A model generated the notes under the pieces. That model searched no databases and was not told where the DNA came from. It saw only the letters and a list, made by a program, of their open reading frames with translations. Shown piece by piece: positions 16,898 through 25,005 of a stretch of DNA of 64,000 nucleotides. The stretch comes from Bog-473 sp963730785. GTDB lineage: Bacteria; Actinomycetota; Acidimicrobiia; Acidimicrobiales; RAAP-2. The position numbers were made by a program, and so were the translations under genes. The stretch spans positions 208,526-272,525 of the forward strand of contig CAVSTF010000003.1 of NCBI GenBank assembly GCA_963730785.1, given 5' to 3'. The stretch's first letter is position 1; each line of letters opens with the position of its first letter.

Positions 16898-17997
16898 GAG
16901 AACATCCTTCGACGTAAAGCGCCGTGAAAGCGGCGAATGGGCTCTTCGTGGGTTGACGCTAACGGTCCCACATTAAAATGCGGTGAGCTGGCTGCTTCCT
17001 GCATGCGCTCGCAGGCTTCGACATCTTCGGCCATGAACGATCGGATGGAGGCCACCAAGGCATCGGCATCGGCATCTTTTGTAGACCGCACGCGCAATGT
17101 GAGCCGGGTGCGGTCTGGCGCAATCGGTGTGGCGTCGTAGGTGGCGAAATAATTATCGGTGGTGACCAGCATGAGATTCGGGAAGAACAAGAAGGCACCG
17201 ATATGTCCGCGCATGGTTGGGTCGATCCACTCGAAACCGCCGAGTCTCGAAGCGAGGTCCTTCAACGGTTCGAGGCTCCACCAGTTGTCATTGAGCGATT
17301 CCCAGGCGAAAGAACGATGCTCATACGCCGCGAGTGATCTCATATGCAGGTACCACAGGTGGTACACGTCGATGTGGTTCTCTACCAGGAGCTTCCAATT
17401 GCAGGATGCTTCGTACTCCACCTTGGCCACCTGCGTAATTGGGCCCGACAGGAAGTGGTCGAGTCGGGTATCCAATCCCGCCATGGCCGCTGAGAAGCCA
17501 GGTGCCTCCGGATCAGGGTTGACGAACACCATGCCGGCCCAATCGGCCACCTGTGCTGCATGGAGTCCGAGGTCGCATTTACTCAGTCCGGCGAACTGCT
17601 CTTCGTCCTGGGGTACCCGAGCGAGGTCACCATTCAGCGCGTAGCTCCACTGGTGATAAGGGCAGGTCATGAAGCGGCCTACTACGCCACTGCCCTCCAG
17701 CAAAGTGATGCCGCGATGCCGACAAATGTTGTGGAAGGCCCGCAGGGTGTTGTCCCGATCGCGAACCACCACGATCGGTGCACCAGCAATGGTGCACGTG
17801 ACGAATGAACCCGCTTCATCCAGCTCCTGGGCAGAGGCCACCAGGGTCCATGAACTGGCGAAGACTCGAGTCCGCTCACGTTCGAGTACCCGAGGGTCGG
17901 TGTAGAGATCGCCGAACGTGGACGTACCCAGTTCTTGGTGCTGATCGGTCGAATACCCCAAGGGGTCGGTGGTCAGGCTGATCATGCCCGGATTCAT
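16894..17997 (-). CDS. Rieske non-heme iron oxygenase, alpha subunit
   Basis: About 367 residues from the ATG at 17997. CRHRGITLLEGSGVVGRFMTCPYHQW carries the C-x-H-x17-C-x-x-H cluster ligands (about residues 90-110). NHIDVYHLWYLH (near 210) gives the mononuclear-iron His ligands, and an Asp near the C-terminus would be the third. The layout (alpha only, no beta-subunit gene) matches N-demethylase and betaine/choline-type Rieske enzymes. No ferredoxin or reductase gene is nearby, so electrons must come from elsewhere. Within a ykkC-riboswitch operon an oxidative N-dealkylation of an alkylguanidine or gamma-glutamylated amine is attractive but inferred. Confidence 0.86.
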   Translation of the reverse strand: MNPGMISLTTDPLGYSTDQHQELGTSTFGDLYTDPRVLERERTRVFASSWTLVASAQELDEAGSFVTCTIAGAPIVVVRDRDNTLRAFHNICRHRGITLLEGSGVVGRFMTCPYHQWSYALNGDLARVPQDEEQFAGLSKCDLGLHAAQVADWAGMVFVNPDPEAPGFSAAMAGLDTRLDHFLSGPITQVAKVEYEASCNWKLLVENHIDVYHLWYLHMRSLAAYEHRSFAWESLNDNWWSLEPLKDLASRLGGFEWIDPTMRGHIGAFLFFPNLMLVTTDNYFATYDATPIAPDRTRLTLRVRSTKDADADALVASIRSFMAEDVEACERMQEAASSPHFNVGPLASTHEEPIRRFHGALRRRMFS

Positions 17998-18004
17998 GTG
18001 AGCG

Positions 18005-19012
18005 CTACTCCAGTGCCACTCGAGGATCGATAACGGCCTGCAGAATGTCAACCAGTGCGTTGATCACGACGTAGCCCGCTCCCAGGACCAATGTGACACC
18101 GGCAATGGCCGGGAAGTCGGCCTGGGGAATGCTCTGATCGGTGTAGAGGCCGATGCCGGGCCAAGCGAACACCGTCTCGACGACCACCACCCCGGCAAAC
18201 ATGAGCCCGACCTGTAAACCGGTCATGGATAGGGCGGCCGACATGGAGTTGCGCAGGGCATGGCGGAAGAGGATCACCCGCTCTTGCAATCCTTTGGCCC
18301 GAGCGGTCCGCACGAAGTCCGATTTCATGGCGGCTTGGAGCGAGCCGCGGAGGACTCGCCCGATGGAGACAGCCGGACCGATGGCCACGCAGAAGGCCGG
18401 CAATATGAGATGGACGATGCCGTCCCACATGGTGGCCAACTGCCCGTGGAGCAGCGAGTCGACGATGATCATGCCGGTAGGACCGGTCGGTGCATTGAGC
18501 ACGCCCGTGTCACCACTGGCCGGTAACCAGTGCAGGTCCCCGTTCAAGACCAGCACACCGAGGAGGGCCAACAAAAAAGCCGGTGTCGACGCTCCACTGA
18601 TCATGACAATCCGGAGGAGGCTGGCGCCGCGGAATCGACCAGCCGAAGCCAGGCCGAGTCCGGCCCCGAGCACAAGAGCCAAGGCGAGTGAGGCGAGGGT
18701 CAGCTCCAATGTGGCCGGCAGGTAGTTGCCGAGGTCGGTCGACACCGCTCGCCGAGTGCGCAGGGACCGGCCCAGATTCCCATGAAAGAGCCCGCCCACG
18801 TAGTGGAAGTACTGATCGACGACCGGCTTGTTGTAACCGAGGATGGCCGACTCTTTGGCGATGGCGGATCTCGATGCATTGGCGCCCAAGTAGGCGTGCA
18901 CCGGATTGGTGTGGCTCAGCTTCTGGAGAGAGAAGATGATTGCCGTCAGTACCAGGAGGATGACCACCATGGCGCCCAACCGCTTCAGGAGAAACTTGGG
19001 CAGCTCGCTCAT
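18005..19012 (-). CDS. ABC importer permease, DppB/OppB type
   Basis: 335 residues with six predicted membrane segments; the first is MVVILLVLTAIIFSLQ (near 15). The EAA loop is recognisable as DFVRTARAKGLQERVILFRHALRNS (near 231), and AVIDPR near the C-terminus is typical of DppB. It forms the channel with the next permease (overlap of 4 bases at 19009-19012). The N-terminal signature of peptide/nickel uptake permeases is normal. Cargo could be a peptide or another positively charged guanidino compound, given the operon. Confidence 0.88.
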   Translation of the reverse strand: MSELPKFLLKRLGAMVVILLVLTAIIFSLQKLSHTNPVHAYLGANASRSAIAKESAILGYNKPVVDQYFHYVGGLFHGNLGRSLRTRRAVSTDLGNYLPATLELTLASLALALVLGAGLGLASAGRFRGASLLRIVMISGASTPAFLLALLGVLVLNGDLHWLPASGDTGVLNAPTGPTGMIIVDSLLHGQLATMWDGIVHLILPAFCVAIGPAVSIGRVLRGSLQAAMKSDFVRTARAKGLQERVILFRHALRNSMSAALSMTGLQVGLMFAGVVVVETVFAWPGIGLYTDQSIPQADFPAIAGVTLVLGAGYVVINALVDILQAVIDPRVALE

Positions 19013-19893
19013 ACGCCCAGTCCCGTGGCGTCACCGACGGCATCACCGGCCATGTTCGAAGCCAGCGCCAGCAGGAAGACGGCGATGCCCGGCATGACCG
19101 GTACCCACCATTCCTGCAAGAGGAACTGGAGGCCGCGAGCAGCCATCGCGCCGAGCTCGGGCGCGGGAGCCGGTGCCCCCAAGCCAAGAAAGGAAAGTCC
19201 GGCCAGCGTCACCACGAGGTTGCCGACATCGAGGCTGGCGGTGACGATGATGGCGGGCATGGCGCCGGGCAGGAGATGACGTAGACCACGCCGCACCGGT
19301 CCCGCGCCAGCCAGAGCGGCCGCTTCTAGGTGCGGACGAGCAGCTAGGGCGCGCACCTCTCCCCGCATGATGCGGGCGTAGAACGGCCACCAGACGATGC
19401 CCACGCTGAGGAGGACGTGGGCGTAGCTCGGTCCAAGTGCTGCTGCAATGGCAATGGCCAGTAATGGACCTGGCAGGGCGAGAAAGAGGTCGGTGATGCG
19501 CATCAGCAGCGTGTCGACCCAACCGCCCGCCACGCCGGCGATCAATCCGACGGCGCCCCCGATGATGACTCCGGAAGAGACCACAATGAGCACGCCGAGA
19601 AGGCTGGTGCGCAAGCCGTAGAGCACCCGACTGAAGATGTCGTAGCCCACCTCATCAGTGCCCATCAGGTGTCCCCCATGTAGTGGTGGAGTGAACGGGG
19701 TACCGGATGGATCGATGGGGTTGTAGGGCGCGATCAGCGGAGCGAGCAGGGCAACCAGGATCAGGAGGCCCAACAAAATCAATCCGAACTTGTCAGTCCA
19801 GGTGGCACCGCGAAAAATCTTGCGAGCTCCGGCCACCCTGGCCATGCCTCGCCGTCGGGCTGAGGAGGGGACGAATGCCTCGGCGACTGCCAT
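19009..19893 (-). CDS. ABC importer permease, DppC/OppC type
   Basis: About 294 residues. LLAPLIAPYNPIDPSGTPFTPP (near 50) followed by GGHLMGTDEVGYDIFSRVLYG is the periplasmic-facing hallmark of DppC, and the EAA motif region appears as RPHLEAAALAGAGPVRRGLRHLLPG (near 185). Starting at ATG 19893 gives a TGATG overlap with the ATPase stop, which is why I prefer it to the longer frame. It pairs with the DppB-type subunit. Confidence 0.86.
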   Translation of the reverse strand: MAVAEAFVPSSARRRGMARVAGARKIFRGATWTDKFGLILLGLLILVALLAPLIAPYNPIDPSGTPFTPPLHGGHLMGTDEVGYDIFSRVLYGLRTSLLGVLIVVSSGVIIGGAVGLIAGVAGGWVDTLLMRITDLFLALPGPLLAIAIAAALGPSYAHVLLSVGIVWWPFYARIMRGEVRALAARPHLEAAALAGAGPVRRGLRHLLPGAMPAIIVTASLDVGNLVVTLAGLSFLGLGAPAPAPELGAMAARGLQFLLQEWWVPVMPGIAVFLLALASNMAGDAVGDATGLGV

Positions 19894-21905
19894 CAGGCCG
19901 ACACCGGCCGGGGTGGGGTGGTCCTGGCGACGAAGACCGGGCACGCCACCTGACGACCGGTGGAACCCACGCTGACGAGGGGAGCATCATCATGAGCGCA
20001 TGATGGCTGGGCGATCGGGCATCGAGGATGAAACTCACAGCCACTCGGCGGATCGAGCGGACTGGCCGGCTCGCCGGAAAGCCGTACGGTGCGTCGGGCC
20101 AGGTCGGGGACGGCAGCCAGGAGGGCCTGGGTGTAGGGGTGCGAAGGAGATTCGCAGATCTCGTCTGCTGGGCCCAACTCAACAATCCGACCCAGGTACA
20201 TCACGGCGATTCGATCAGCCACCACCCGCGCCGCCGCCAGGTCGTGGGTGACGAAGAGCACGGCCACCTTCAGCTCACGGCGCAGGCTTCCGATCAGGTT
20301 CAACACGGTGGCCGCCAGCGACACATCAAGCGCACTGGTGGGCTCATCGCACAACAAGACTTCCGGGGGGATGACGGTGGCTCGAGCCAGCGCCGCCCGC
20401 TGCCGCTGCCCGCCTGAGAGCTGCAGGGGCTTGGATTCGGCCACCTCGGGTGGAAGGCCCACCTGCTTAAGGGCCAGCTGGACCCGTTCGGCCCGCTCGG
20501 CCCGGCTCATGTGTTCGCCCCGGAGACGCTCACCAATGAGCTCGCCGATGGTCAGCCAGGGCGTGAGCGACGCACCGGCATCCTGAAAGACCATCTGCGG
20601 CCGAGCGCCTCGACCGAAATCGATAGATCCGCTGTCGATGGTTTGCAGGCCGGCAATCGAGCGCAGGAGGGTGGACTTGCCGCAACCGCTTTCGCCCACC
20701 AGGGCCACCGATTCGCCCTTAGTGACCTCGAGGGTGACGCCGCGGAGTGCCTTGAGAGACTGCTTCTTCAAAGTGGACCCAATCGGGAAGGCCTTGACCA
20801 CGTCCTTGATCACTACGGCGGGGGGCGGTCCGCCGGTCAGCCCGAGGTCGACGGCCTCCCACGGTTCGGCGCGGGTCTGTTCCACCGCCTCACGGGCTGG
20901 GTCGTTCCAACGGATGCAGGCGGCGAAGCGCGGTGTGGCGCCTTCAGTCGGTATCGATTCAAGTTCGGGGAGTTGCGCGTCACACTCCAACGCGTGGAAC
21001 TGGCAGCGAGGCCCGAAAGGGCAACCCGGAGGGTGGGCCCTCGGGTCGGGCGGCTCACCTGGAAGGGTGATGATAGGACGGCTGCGGTCGCACTCGAGCA
21101 TCAAGCGGGAGCGGAGCAGGGCGCTGGTGTAGGGGTGTACCGGGTTCTGCAGCACGCCCTCGGCGTCGCCGATCTCGGCTAAGCGGGATCCGTAAAGAAC
21201 GGCAATGCGATCGGCTACTTGAGCGGCTACCCCGAGGTCGTGTGTGACCAGTATGAAGCTGGTGCCGAATTCGTCTCGCAGTGACACCAGCAGCTGCAGG
21301 ATCTGGGCCTGCACCGTCACATCGAGGGCGGTAGTGGGTTCGTCGGCAATGACCAGGGACGGCGAGCCGGCAATGGCCATGGCGATCATGACCCGCTGAC
21401 GCAAACCGCCCGACAGTTCATGGGGATAGGCACGCATGCGCCGCTTGGCTTCGGGGACCCCCACGGCGTCCAGCAATCGAAATGCTTCGGCGCTGGTACC
21501 AGCGGCCTCCGTCACCTGTTGACCGACCCGCATGGTCGGATTGAGTGACGTCATTGGGTCCTGGAAGACAGCGCCCAGGTGCTCCTTGCGGACCAGTCGA
21601 CCCTCTTCGGCGTTGGCACTGACCATGTCGGTGCCGCACACCATGGCGCGCCCCGAAATGGTCGGGCGTGGTCGATTCGGCAGCAATCCGAGGAGTGTCA
21701 GTCCGAGAACACTTTTCCCGGAGCCGGACTCCCCGACGAGTCCCACAATCTCTCCGGGCATGACTTCCAGCGACACGCCGCGCAACGCATGCACGGCACT
21801 TCCACCACGGACAAACGACACGTGGAGATCCGATACCGACACCACGGGACTCACGGGCTTGGAGGCGGCCGTCGGTTCGCTCTCGACTCTGGCCACGCTC
21901 ACCAA
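19893..21905 (-). CDS. Double-ATPase subunit of the peptide-type ABC importer (DppD-DppF fusion)
   Basis: 670 residues carrying both nucleotide-binding domains in one chain. NBD1: Walker A GESGSGKSV near 57, signature LSGGLRQR near 163, Walker B LVIADEPT. Then the C-terminal motif of the oligopeptide class (HPYTSALL, with the Cys-rich GCPFGPRCQFHALEC that can hold an iron-sulfur cluster). NBD2: GESGCGKST near 401, LSGGQRQR near 497, and a second HPYTQALL and HPRCPIAQPSC. Separate DppD and DppF genes are commoner. Its start overlaps the C26 hydrolase gene by 7 bases. Confidence 0.9.
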   Translation of the reverse strand: MVSVARVESEPTAASKPVSPVVSVSDLHVSFVRGGSAVHALRGVSLEVMPGEIVGLVGESGSGKSVLGLTLLGLLPNRPRPTISGRAMVCGTDMVSANAEEGRLVRKEHLGAVFQDPMTSLNPTMRVGQQVTEAAGTSAEAFRLLDAVGVPEAKRRMRAYPHELSGGLRQRVMIAMAIAGSPSLVIADEPTTALDVTVQAQILQLLVSLRDEFGTSFILVTHDLGVAAQVADRIAVLYGSRLAEIGDAEGVLQNPVHPYTSALLRSRLMLECDRSRPIITLPGEPPDPRAHPPGCPFGPRCQFHALECDAQLPELESIPTEGATPRFAACIRWNDPAREAVEQTRAEPWEAVDLGLTGGPPPAVVIKDVVKAFPIGSTLKKQSLKALRGVTLEVTKGESVALVGESGCGKSTLLRSIAGLQTIDSGSIDFGRGARPQMVFQDAGASLTPWLTIGELIGERLRGEHMSRAERAERVQLALKQVGLPPEVAESKPLQLSGGQRQRAALARATVIPPEVLLCDEPTSALDVSLAATVLNLIGSLRRELKVAVLFVTHDLAAARVVADRIAVMYLGRIVELGPADEICESPSHPYTQALLAAVPDLARRTVRLSGEPASPLDPPSGCEFHPRCPIAQPSCAHDDAPLVSVGSTGRQVACPVFVARTTPPRPVSA

Positions 21906-22594
21906 TCCATTACCCAGGTGAACGGTGCGAGGTGGCGATCGTCAATGCCGAACATGCGTTCGGGATGCCACTGCACGCCCAATATGCCCGGCCCTTCAAC
22001 GGCCTCAATGACACCATCGGGACTCCACGCCGTGGCTCGAAGCGTCTGTCCCGGGTCAGCAATGGCCTGGTGATGAATGGAATTGACCTCACTCAGGTTG
22101 CCCAGCACCCCGGCCGCTATCGAGTCGTGGTCGGCGTGGATGCCATGTACCGGCTCGTACTGGCGGACTTCGTTCCAATGACCCTCAATGCCCTTGGCCG
22201 GCAGATCCAGAATGAGGGTGCCGCCGCCCATGACGGCCAGCAACTGGGCCCCGCGGCAGACACCCAGCACGCGCTTACCCTGCTCGAGCGCTGCGTTGAC
22301 CACGCAGACTTCTGTCGTGTCACGGGCCGGATCGACTTCCATCAGTGTCCCACCGGATTGTTCGGCCGAGCCTCCGTATCGTTGAGGATCGATATCGCCC
22401 CCTCCCGTGACGATGACGGCCCGGCAAAAGTCGACCGCGGCTGCGACCGCTTCGGGATCGACATCGGGACCTGAAGGGAGAAGAACAGGAATACCGCCTG
22501 CCGCGGTGACCGATGCCACGTAGCCCCTATGCGTCGAATAGCGCTCTTCGGGGGAGCGCCCACACAGGATCCCGACGACCGACGACGTGCTCAA
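21899..22594 (-). CDS. Class I glutamine amidotransferase-like gamma-glutamyl hydrolase (peptidase C26, PuuD-like)
   Basis: 231 residues. VIVTGGGDIDPQRYGG (near 60) and GVCRGAQLLAVMGGG (near 110, nucleophilic Cys) with VQWHPE (near 208, His and Glu) give the complete catalytic triad. PuuD-type enzymes cut gamma-glutamyl amides such as gamma-glutamyl-GABA to free glutamate. Its neighbour two genes upstream is a glutamine-synthetase-like ligase that could make such amides, giving the charge-and-release logic of the Puu pathway. ATGA overlap with the creatininase gene. Confidence 0.86.
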   Translation of the reverse strand: MSTSSVVGILCGRSPEERYSTHRGYVASVTAAGGIPVLLPSGPDVDPEAVAAAVDFCRAVIVTGGGDIDPQRYGGSAEQSGGTLMEVDPARDTTEVCVVNAALEQGKRVLGVCRGAQLLAVMGGGTLILDLPAKGIEGHWNEVRQYEPVHGIHADHDSIAAGVLGNLSEVNSIHHQAIADPGQTLRATAWSPDGVIEAVEGPGILGVQWHPERMFGIDDRHLAPFTWVMDW

Positions 22595-23385
22595 GTGGCC
22601 TTCACCCGTTCCGGACGGCCCGCCAGTGGAGGTACTTCAGTCCGGCCCCGGTTCACCGCGTCAGACATGGTGCCGACCACCATGTCCAGCAGTCGTTGAC
22701 CCAATTCGTGGGTGGCCAACGAAGGGGATCCGGTTACTCCGTTCAACGAGAGGTTGGGAGCGGTGTAGCGGAACACGAGGCCTTCCGTCCGGTCGGGGTC
22801 GTCGGCGAACGGCAACTGGTCATGGCGCACCATGTCCGGTGCGAGCGCCATCATGAGGGCTGTCTCCGCTCGGTTGGCGTGGATGTCCTCGCCGTCGGCC
22901 AAGGTCTCTTCCGTCACTTCGGGTGTCAGGGTCCACCAGTTCAGGACGCCAAATCGGAATTCTGGGTGCTGGCGGCGCAAATGGTCACCGGCAATCGAGA
23001 GCGACGCCTGATTGCCGAAGTGGCCATTTACGGCCAAGACGCGCGTCACGCCTGAGGCGCCAACCCACTCGACGATGTCTCGCACCATGTCGGCCAGGCG
23101 TTCCGGAGTGGCCGAGAGTGTGCCGGGAAGCGCCGTGCCGTGGCCGAAACTGCAGCCGAGGTTCACCGCAGGGAGCACAATGGCCCCTGTTCGCCGTGAG
23201 ACCGCCCGGGAGAGTTCGGTGGCGATGATGGTGTCAGTTCCGGTGGGCAGGTGCGGCCCATGCTGCTCCGTGGCACCGACGGGCAGGAGCGCGATCTCGT
23301 TGGGCTGGGCTTCCACCAGCGCTTCGATCTCGCACCAGGTGAGCTGTTCCCAGTTCACTGCCTCTGCCCGTAGTGAGGAATGCAT
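22591..23385 (-). CDS. Creatininase-family amidohydrolase
   Basis: 264 residues. LPVGATEQHGPHLPTGTDT (near 35) holds the first metal ligands (Glu, His, Asp), NGHFGN (near 123) and the HANRAETALM region (near 167) the others. Family members hydrolyse creatinine to creatine, cut FAPy intermediates (ArfB) or process mycofactocin precursor (MftE). No mycofactocin or F420 gene is near, so a small cyclic-amide or amide substrate is more likely. It starts at the base after the glutamine-synthetase-like stop (23385/23386) and overlaps the C26 gene, so these three form a tight translational block. Confidence 0.85.
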   Translation of the reverse strand: MHSSLRAEAVNWEQLTWCEIEALVEAQPNEIALLPVGATEQHGPHLPTGTDTIIATELSRAVSRRTGAIVLPAVNLGCSFGHGTALPGTLSATPERLADMVRDIVEWVGASGVTRVLAVNGHFGNQASLSIAGDHLRRQHPEFRFGVLNWWTLTPEVTEETLADGEDIHANRAETALMMALAPDMVRHDQLPFADDPDRTEGLVFRYTAPNLSLNGVTGSPSLATHELGQRLLDMVVGTMSDAVNRGRTEVPPLAGRPERVKAT

Positions 23386-24789
23386 CTAGAACATCGTCAG
23401 GTAGGTCTCACGTTCCCATTCGGAAACTTGGGCGTGGTACGTCTCCCACTCCTCGACCTTCATGGATGTATAGGCCGTCACGAATTCGGGGTGGAACACC
23501 TGAGCCGAGAGGGGATCGGTGGCGAATGCCTCAATGGCCTCCAGCAGGTTGCGAGGCAAGCGCTGGGCGTGCACATCGCCGCTCTGGGGACCCGTCTTGG
23601 TCCAGTCGTAGGTCAACTCTTCAATGGGATCGCCCGGATCGAGCCCTTCGGCCACTCCCTCCAGACCGGCGGCCAACAAGAAGGCCGCCGCGAGGTAGGG
23701 ATTGGCTGCTGAATCAACCGCCCTGTTCTCAATGGCGGGCCGGTTCCGGGGAAGCCGAAGCATGCAAGAGCGATTGTTGTCCCCGTAGGCGGCCCAGGTC
23801 GGGGCCCACGACACCGTGCCGTCGGACAGCCGGGGCTGGAGTCGCTTGTAGGAGTTAACCGTTGGTGTGCAGATGGCGGCCAACGCGGGAGCGTGGCGCA
23901 TGATGCCGGCGGTGAATCCGTAGGCCGTCTTACTCCAGCCCCTGCCTCGGCCATCCTCAGGATCGCGGAACAGATTGGCCCCGCTCTCAATGTCGGTAAG
24001 GCTCATGTTGAAATGAGCCCCGGAACCCCATGCATCTGTGTACGGCTTGGGCATGAAGGTGACCATGAGGCCTACCTGCTTGGCGATCTGCTTGGTCATC
24101 AGCCTGAGCAGGGTGATCCGATCGGCCGACAGCAGCGCTGGGGCGAACTCGAAGTCGAACTCGACCTGTCCGTCACCGCCTTCGTGGTCGAAGCTGAAAG
24201 CACCGAATCCGCATTCCTTCATCGCCTTGACCGTGGGGTCCAGGAAATCCATCACATCGAGTGTGGATTCCACGTCATAGGCGGGAGTCGGACGCAGACG
24301 ACCCGACGGCTTGAAGGGCGCCAGGACCTCTTGCTCCTCCCTCGGCCGGGATCCCACGAAGGGTTGCACCACGTAGAGCTCGGTCTCAATACCGAGCTGC
24401 ATCACAAATCCCGCCGACGCGGCGGCGTCAATCTGCTTCTTCAAAATGGATCGAGTGCAGTGGGCGAACGGCTCAGCGCCACCGAAGAGTAGGTCGGCCG
24501 TCATATGGGCAAAACGTCGGTCCCAGGGCAGGATGGTCAAGGTGGCGGGGTCCGGCATGGCCACGCACTCGTCCTCGGTCGGTGTCATTTTGCCCAGGTT
24601 GCCTAGGCCTCTCGGGGTATAGCGCTCGTGACCGGCCATGAGGTCGGGCAGATGCTCTACCGGGACGCATTTGGACTTAGCCCGACCGGTGATGTCAATG
24701 AAGGAGGCAAAGACGTACTCGACGCCCTGCGCCGCTAAATCCTCTGACAACTTGGTGTTGGACTGGTCAACTTCGAAAACGGTATCCAT
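23386..24789 (-). CDS. Glutamine synthetase family ligase, type III / gamma-glutamylmethylamide-synthetase-like
   Basis: 467 residues. EYVFASFIDITGRAKSKCVPV is the beta-grasp opening, GIETELYVVQ and FDHEGGDGQVEFDF carry metal-binding Glu residues, GSGAHFNMSL the substrate His, and NRSCMLRLPRNRPAIENRAVDSAANPYLA the ATP and substrate arginines. The arrangement fits the GlnT/GMAS group (which ligates glutamate to ammonia, methylamine or other amines) better than housekeeping GlnA. ATG at 24789 has GGGAG seven bases upstream. It is the first gene behind the ykkC-class riboswitch, implying that its substrate pathway responds to guanidine. Confidence 0.86.
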   Translation of the reverse strand: MDTVFEVDQSNTKLSEDLAAQGVEYVFASFIDITGRAKSKCVPVEHLPDLMAGHERYTPRGLGNLGKMTPTEDECVAMPDPATLTILPWDRRFAHMTADLLFGGAEPFAHCTRSILKKQIDAAASAGFVMQLGIETELYVVQPFVGSRPREEQEVLAPFKPSGRLRPTPAYDVESTLDVMDFLDPTVKAMKECGFGAFSFDHEGGDGQVEFDFEFAPALLSADRITLLRLMTKQIAKQVGLMVTFMPKPYTDAWGSGAHFNMSLTDIESGANLFRDPEDGRGRGWSKTAYGFTAGIMRHAPALAAICTPTVNSYKRLQPRLSDGTVSWAPTWAAYGDNNRSCMLRLPRNRPAIENRAVDSAANPYLAAAFLLAAGLEGVAEGLDPGDPIEELTYDWTKTGPQSGDVHAQRLPRNLLEAIEAFATDPLSAQVFHPEFVTAYTSMKVEEWETYHAQVSEWERETYLTMF

Positions 24790-24796
24790 ATATTCG

Positions 24797-24841
24797 CTCC
24801 CATAAATGGAGAGAGCCCGGTTGGTCGTAACCTCCCGGGCT
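24797..24841 (-). promoter_or_regulatory. Expression platform of the ykkC-class riboswitch
   Basis: On the reverse strand AGCCCGG and CCGGGCT form a 7-base stem (24814-24820 with 24835-24841); its upper arm is also part of the conserved aptamer end, so aptamer and hairpin compete. Just after it CTCCAT and ATGGGAG can pair and cover the GGGAG ribosome site (24797-24801) of the ligase gene. No U-run follows on this strand, so control at translation is more likely than termination. Pairings are by eye; the mechanism is inferred. Confidence 0.5.
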
Positions 24842-24932
24842 TTTATCCCTCCGTGTCGTGCGGTGATTGCTGCACGTTCACCTCTCGGTCCAGACCATCC
24901 CCGAATGGATGCGGAACCCTAGGTGCGGCTCT
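24822..24932 (-). promoter_or_regulatory. ykkC-class riboswitch, probably guanidine-I
   Basis: The reverse strand carries, in order, CTAGGGTTCCG (24922-24912), GGTCTGGACCGAGAG about 30 bases on, a variable arm that can pair (GGTGAACGTGC with GCAATCACC), then ACACGGAGGGATAAAAG and GCCCGGGAGG (ending at 24831). These blocks, their order and spacing match the ykkC aptamer consensus, whose main class senses guanidinium. It sits directly ahead of the glutamine-synthetase-like gene and nine co-oriented genes. Subtype 2 ykkC RNAs, which bind ppGpp, PRPP or nucleotides, look nearly identical, so guanidine as ligand is supported by context rather than by a base I can point to. Confidence 0.85.
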
Positions 24933-25005
24933 ATTTGTTGAGGTGGTGCGGTGTCGATGTGCTCGTTCGGCTCGTTTCTCTCTGGATCCTGGAAACTGGT
25001 CGTGA

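Noticed and set aside
24814..24841. AGCCCGG/CCGGGCT hairpin followed by TTTTA on the forward strand, read as a terminator
   Set aside because: No forward gene ends there; on the reverse strand the same bases are the conserved 3' part of the ykkC aptamer, which explains them better.
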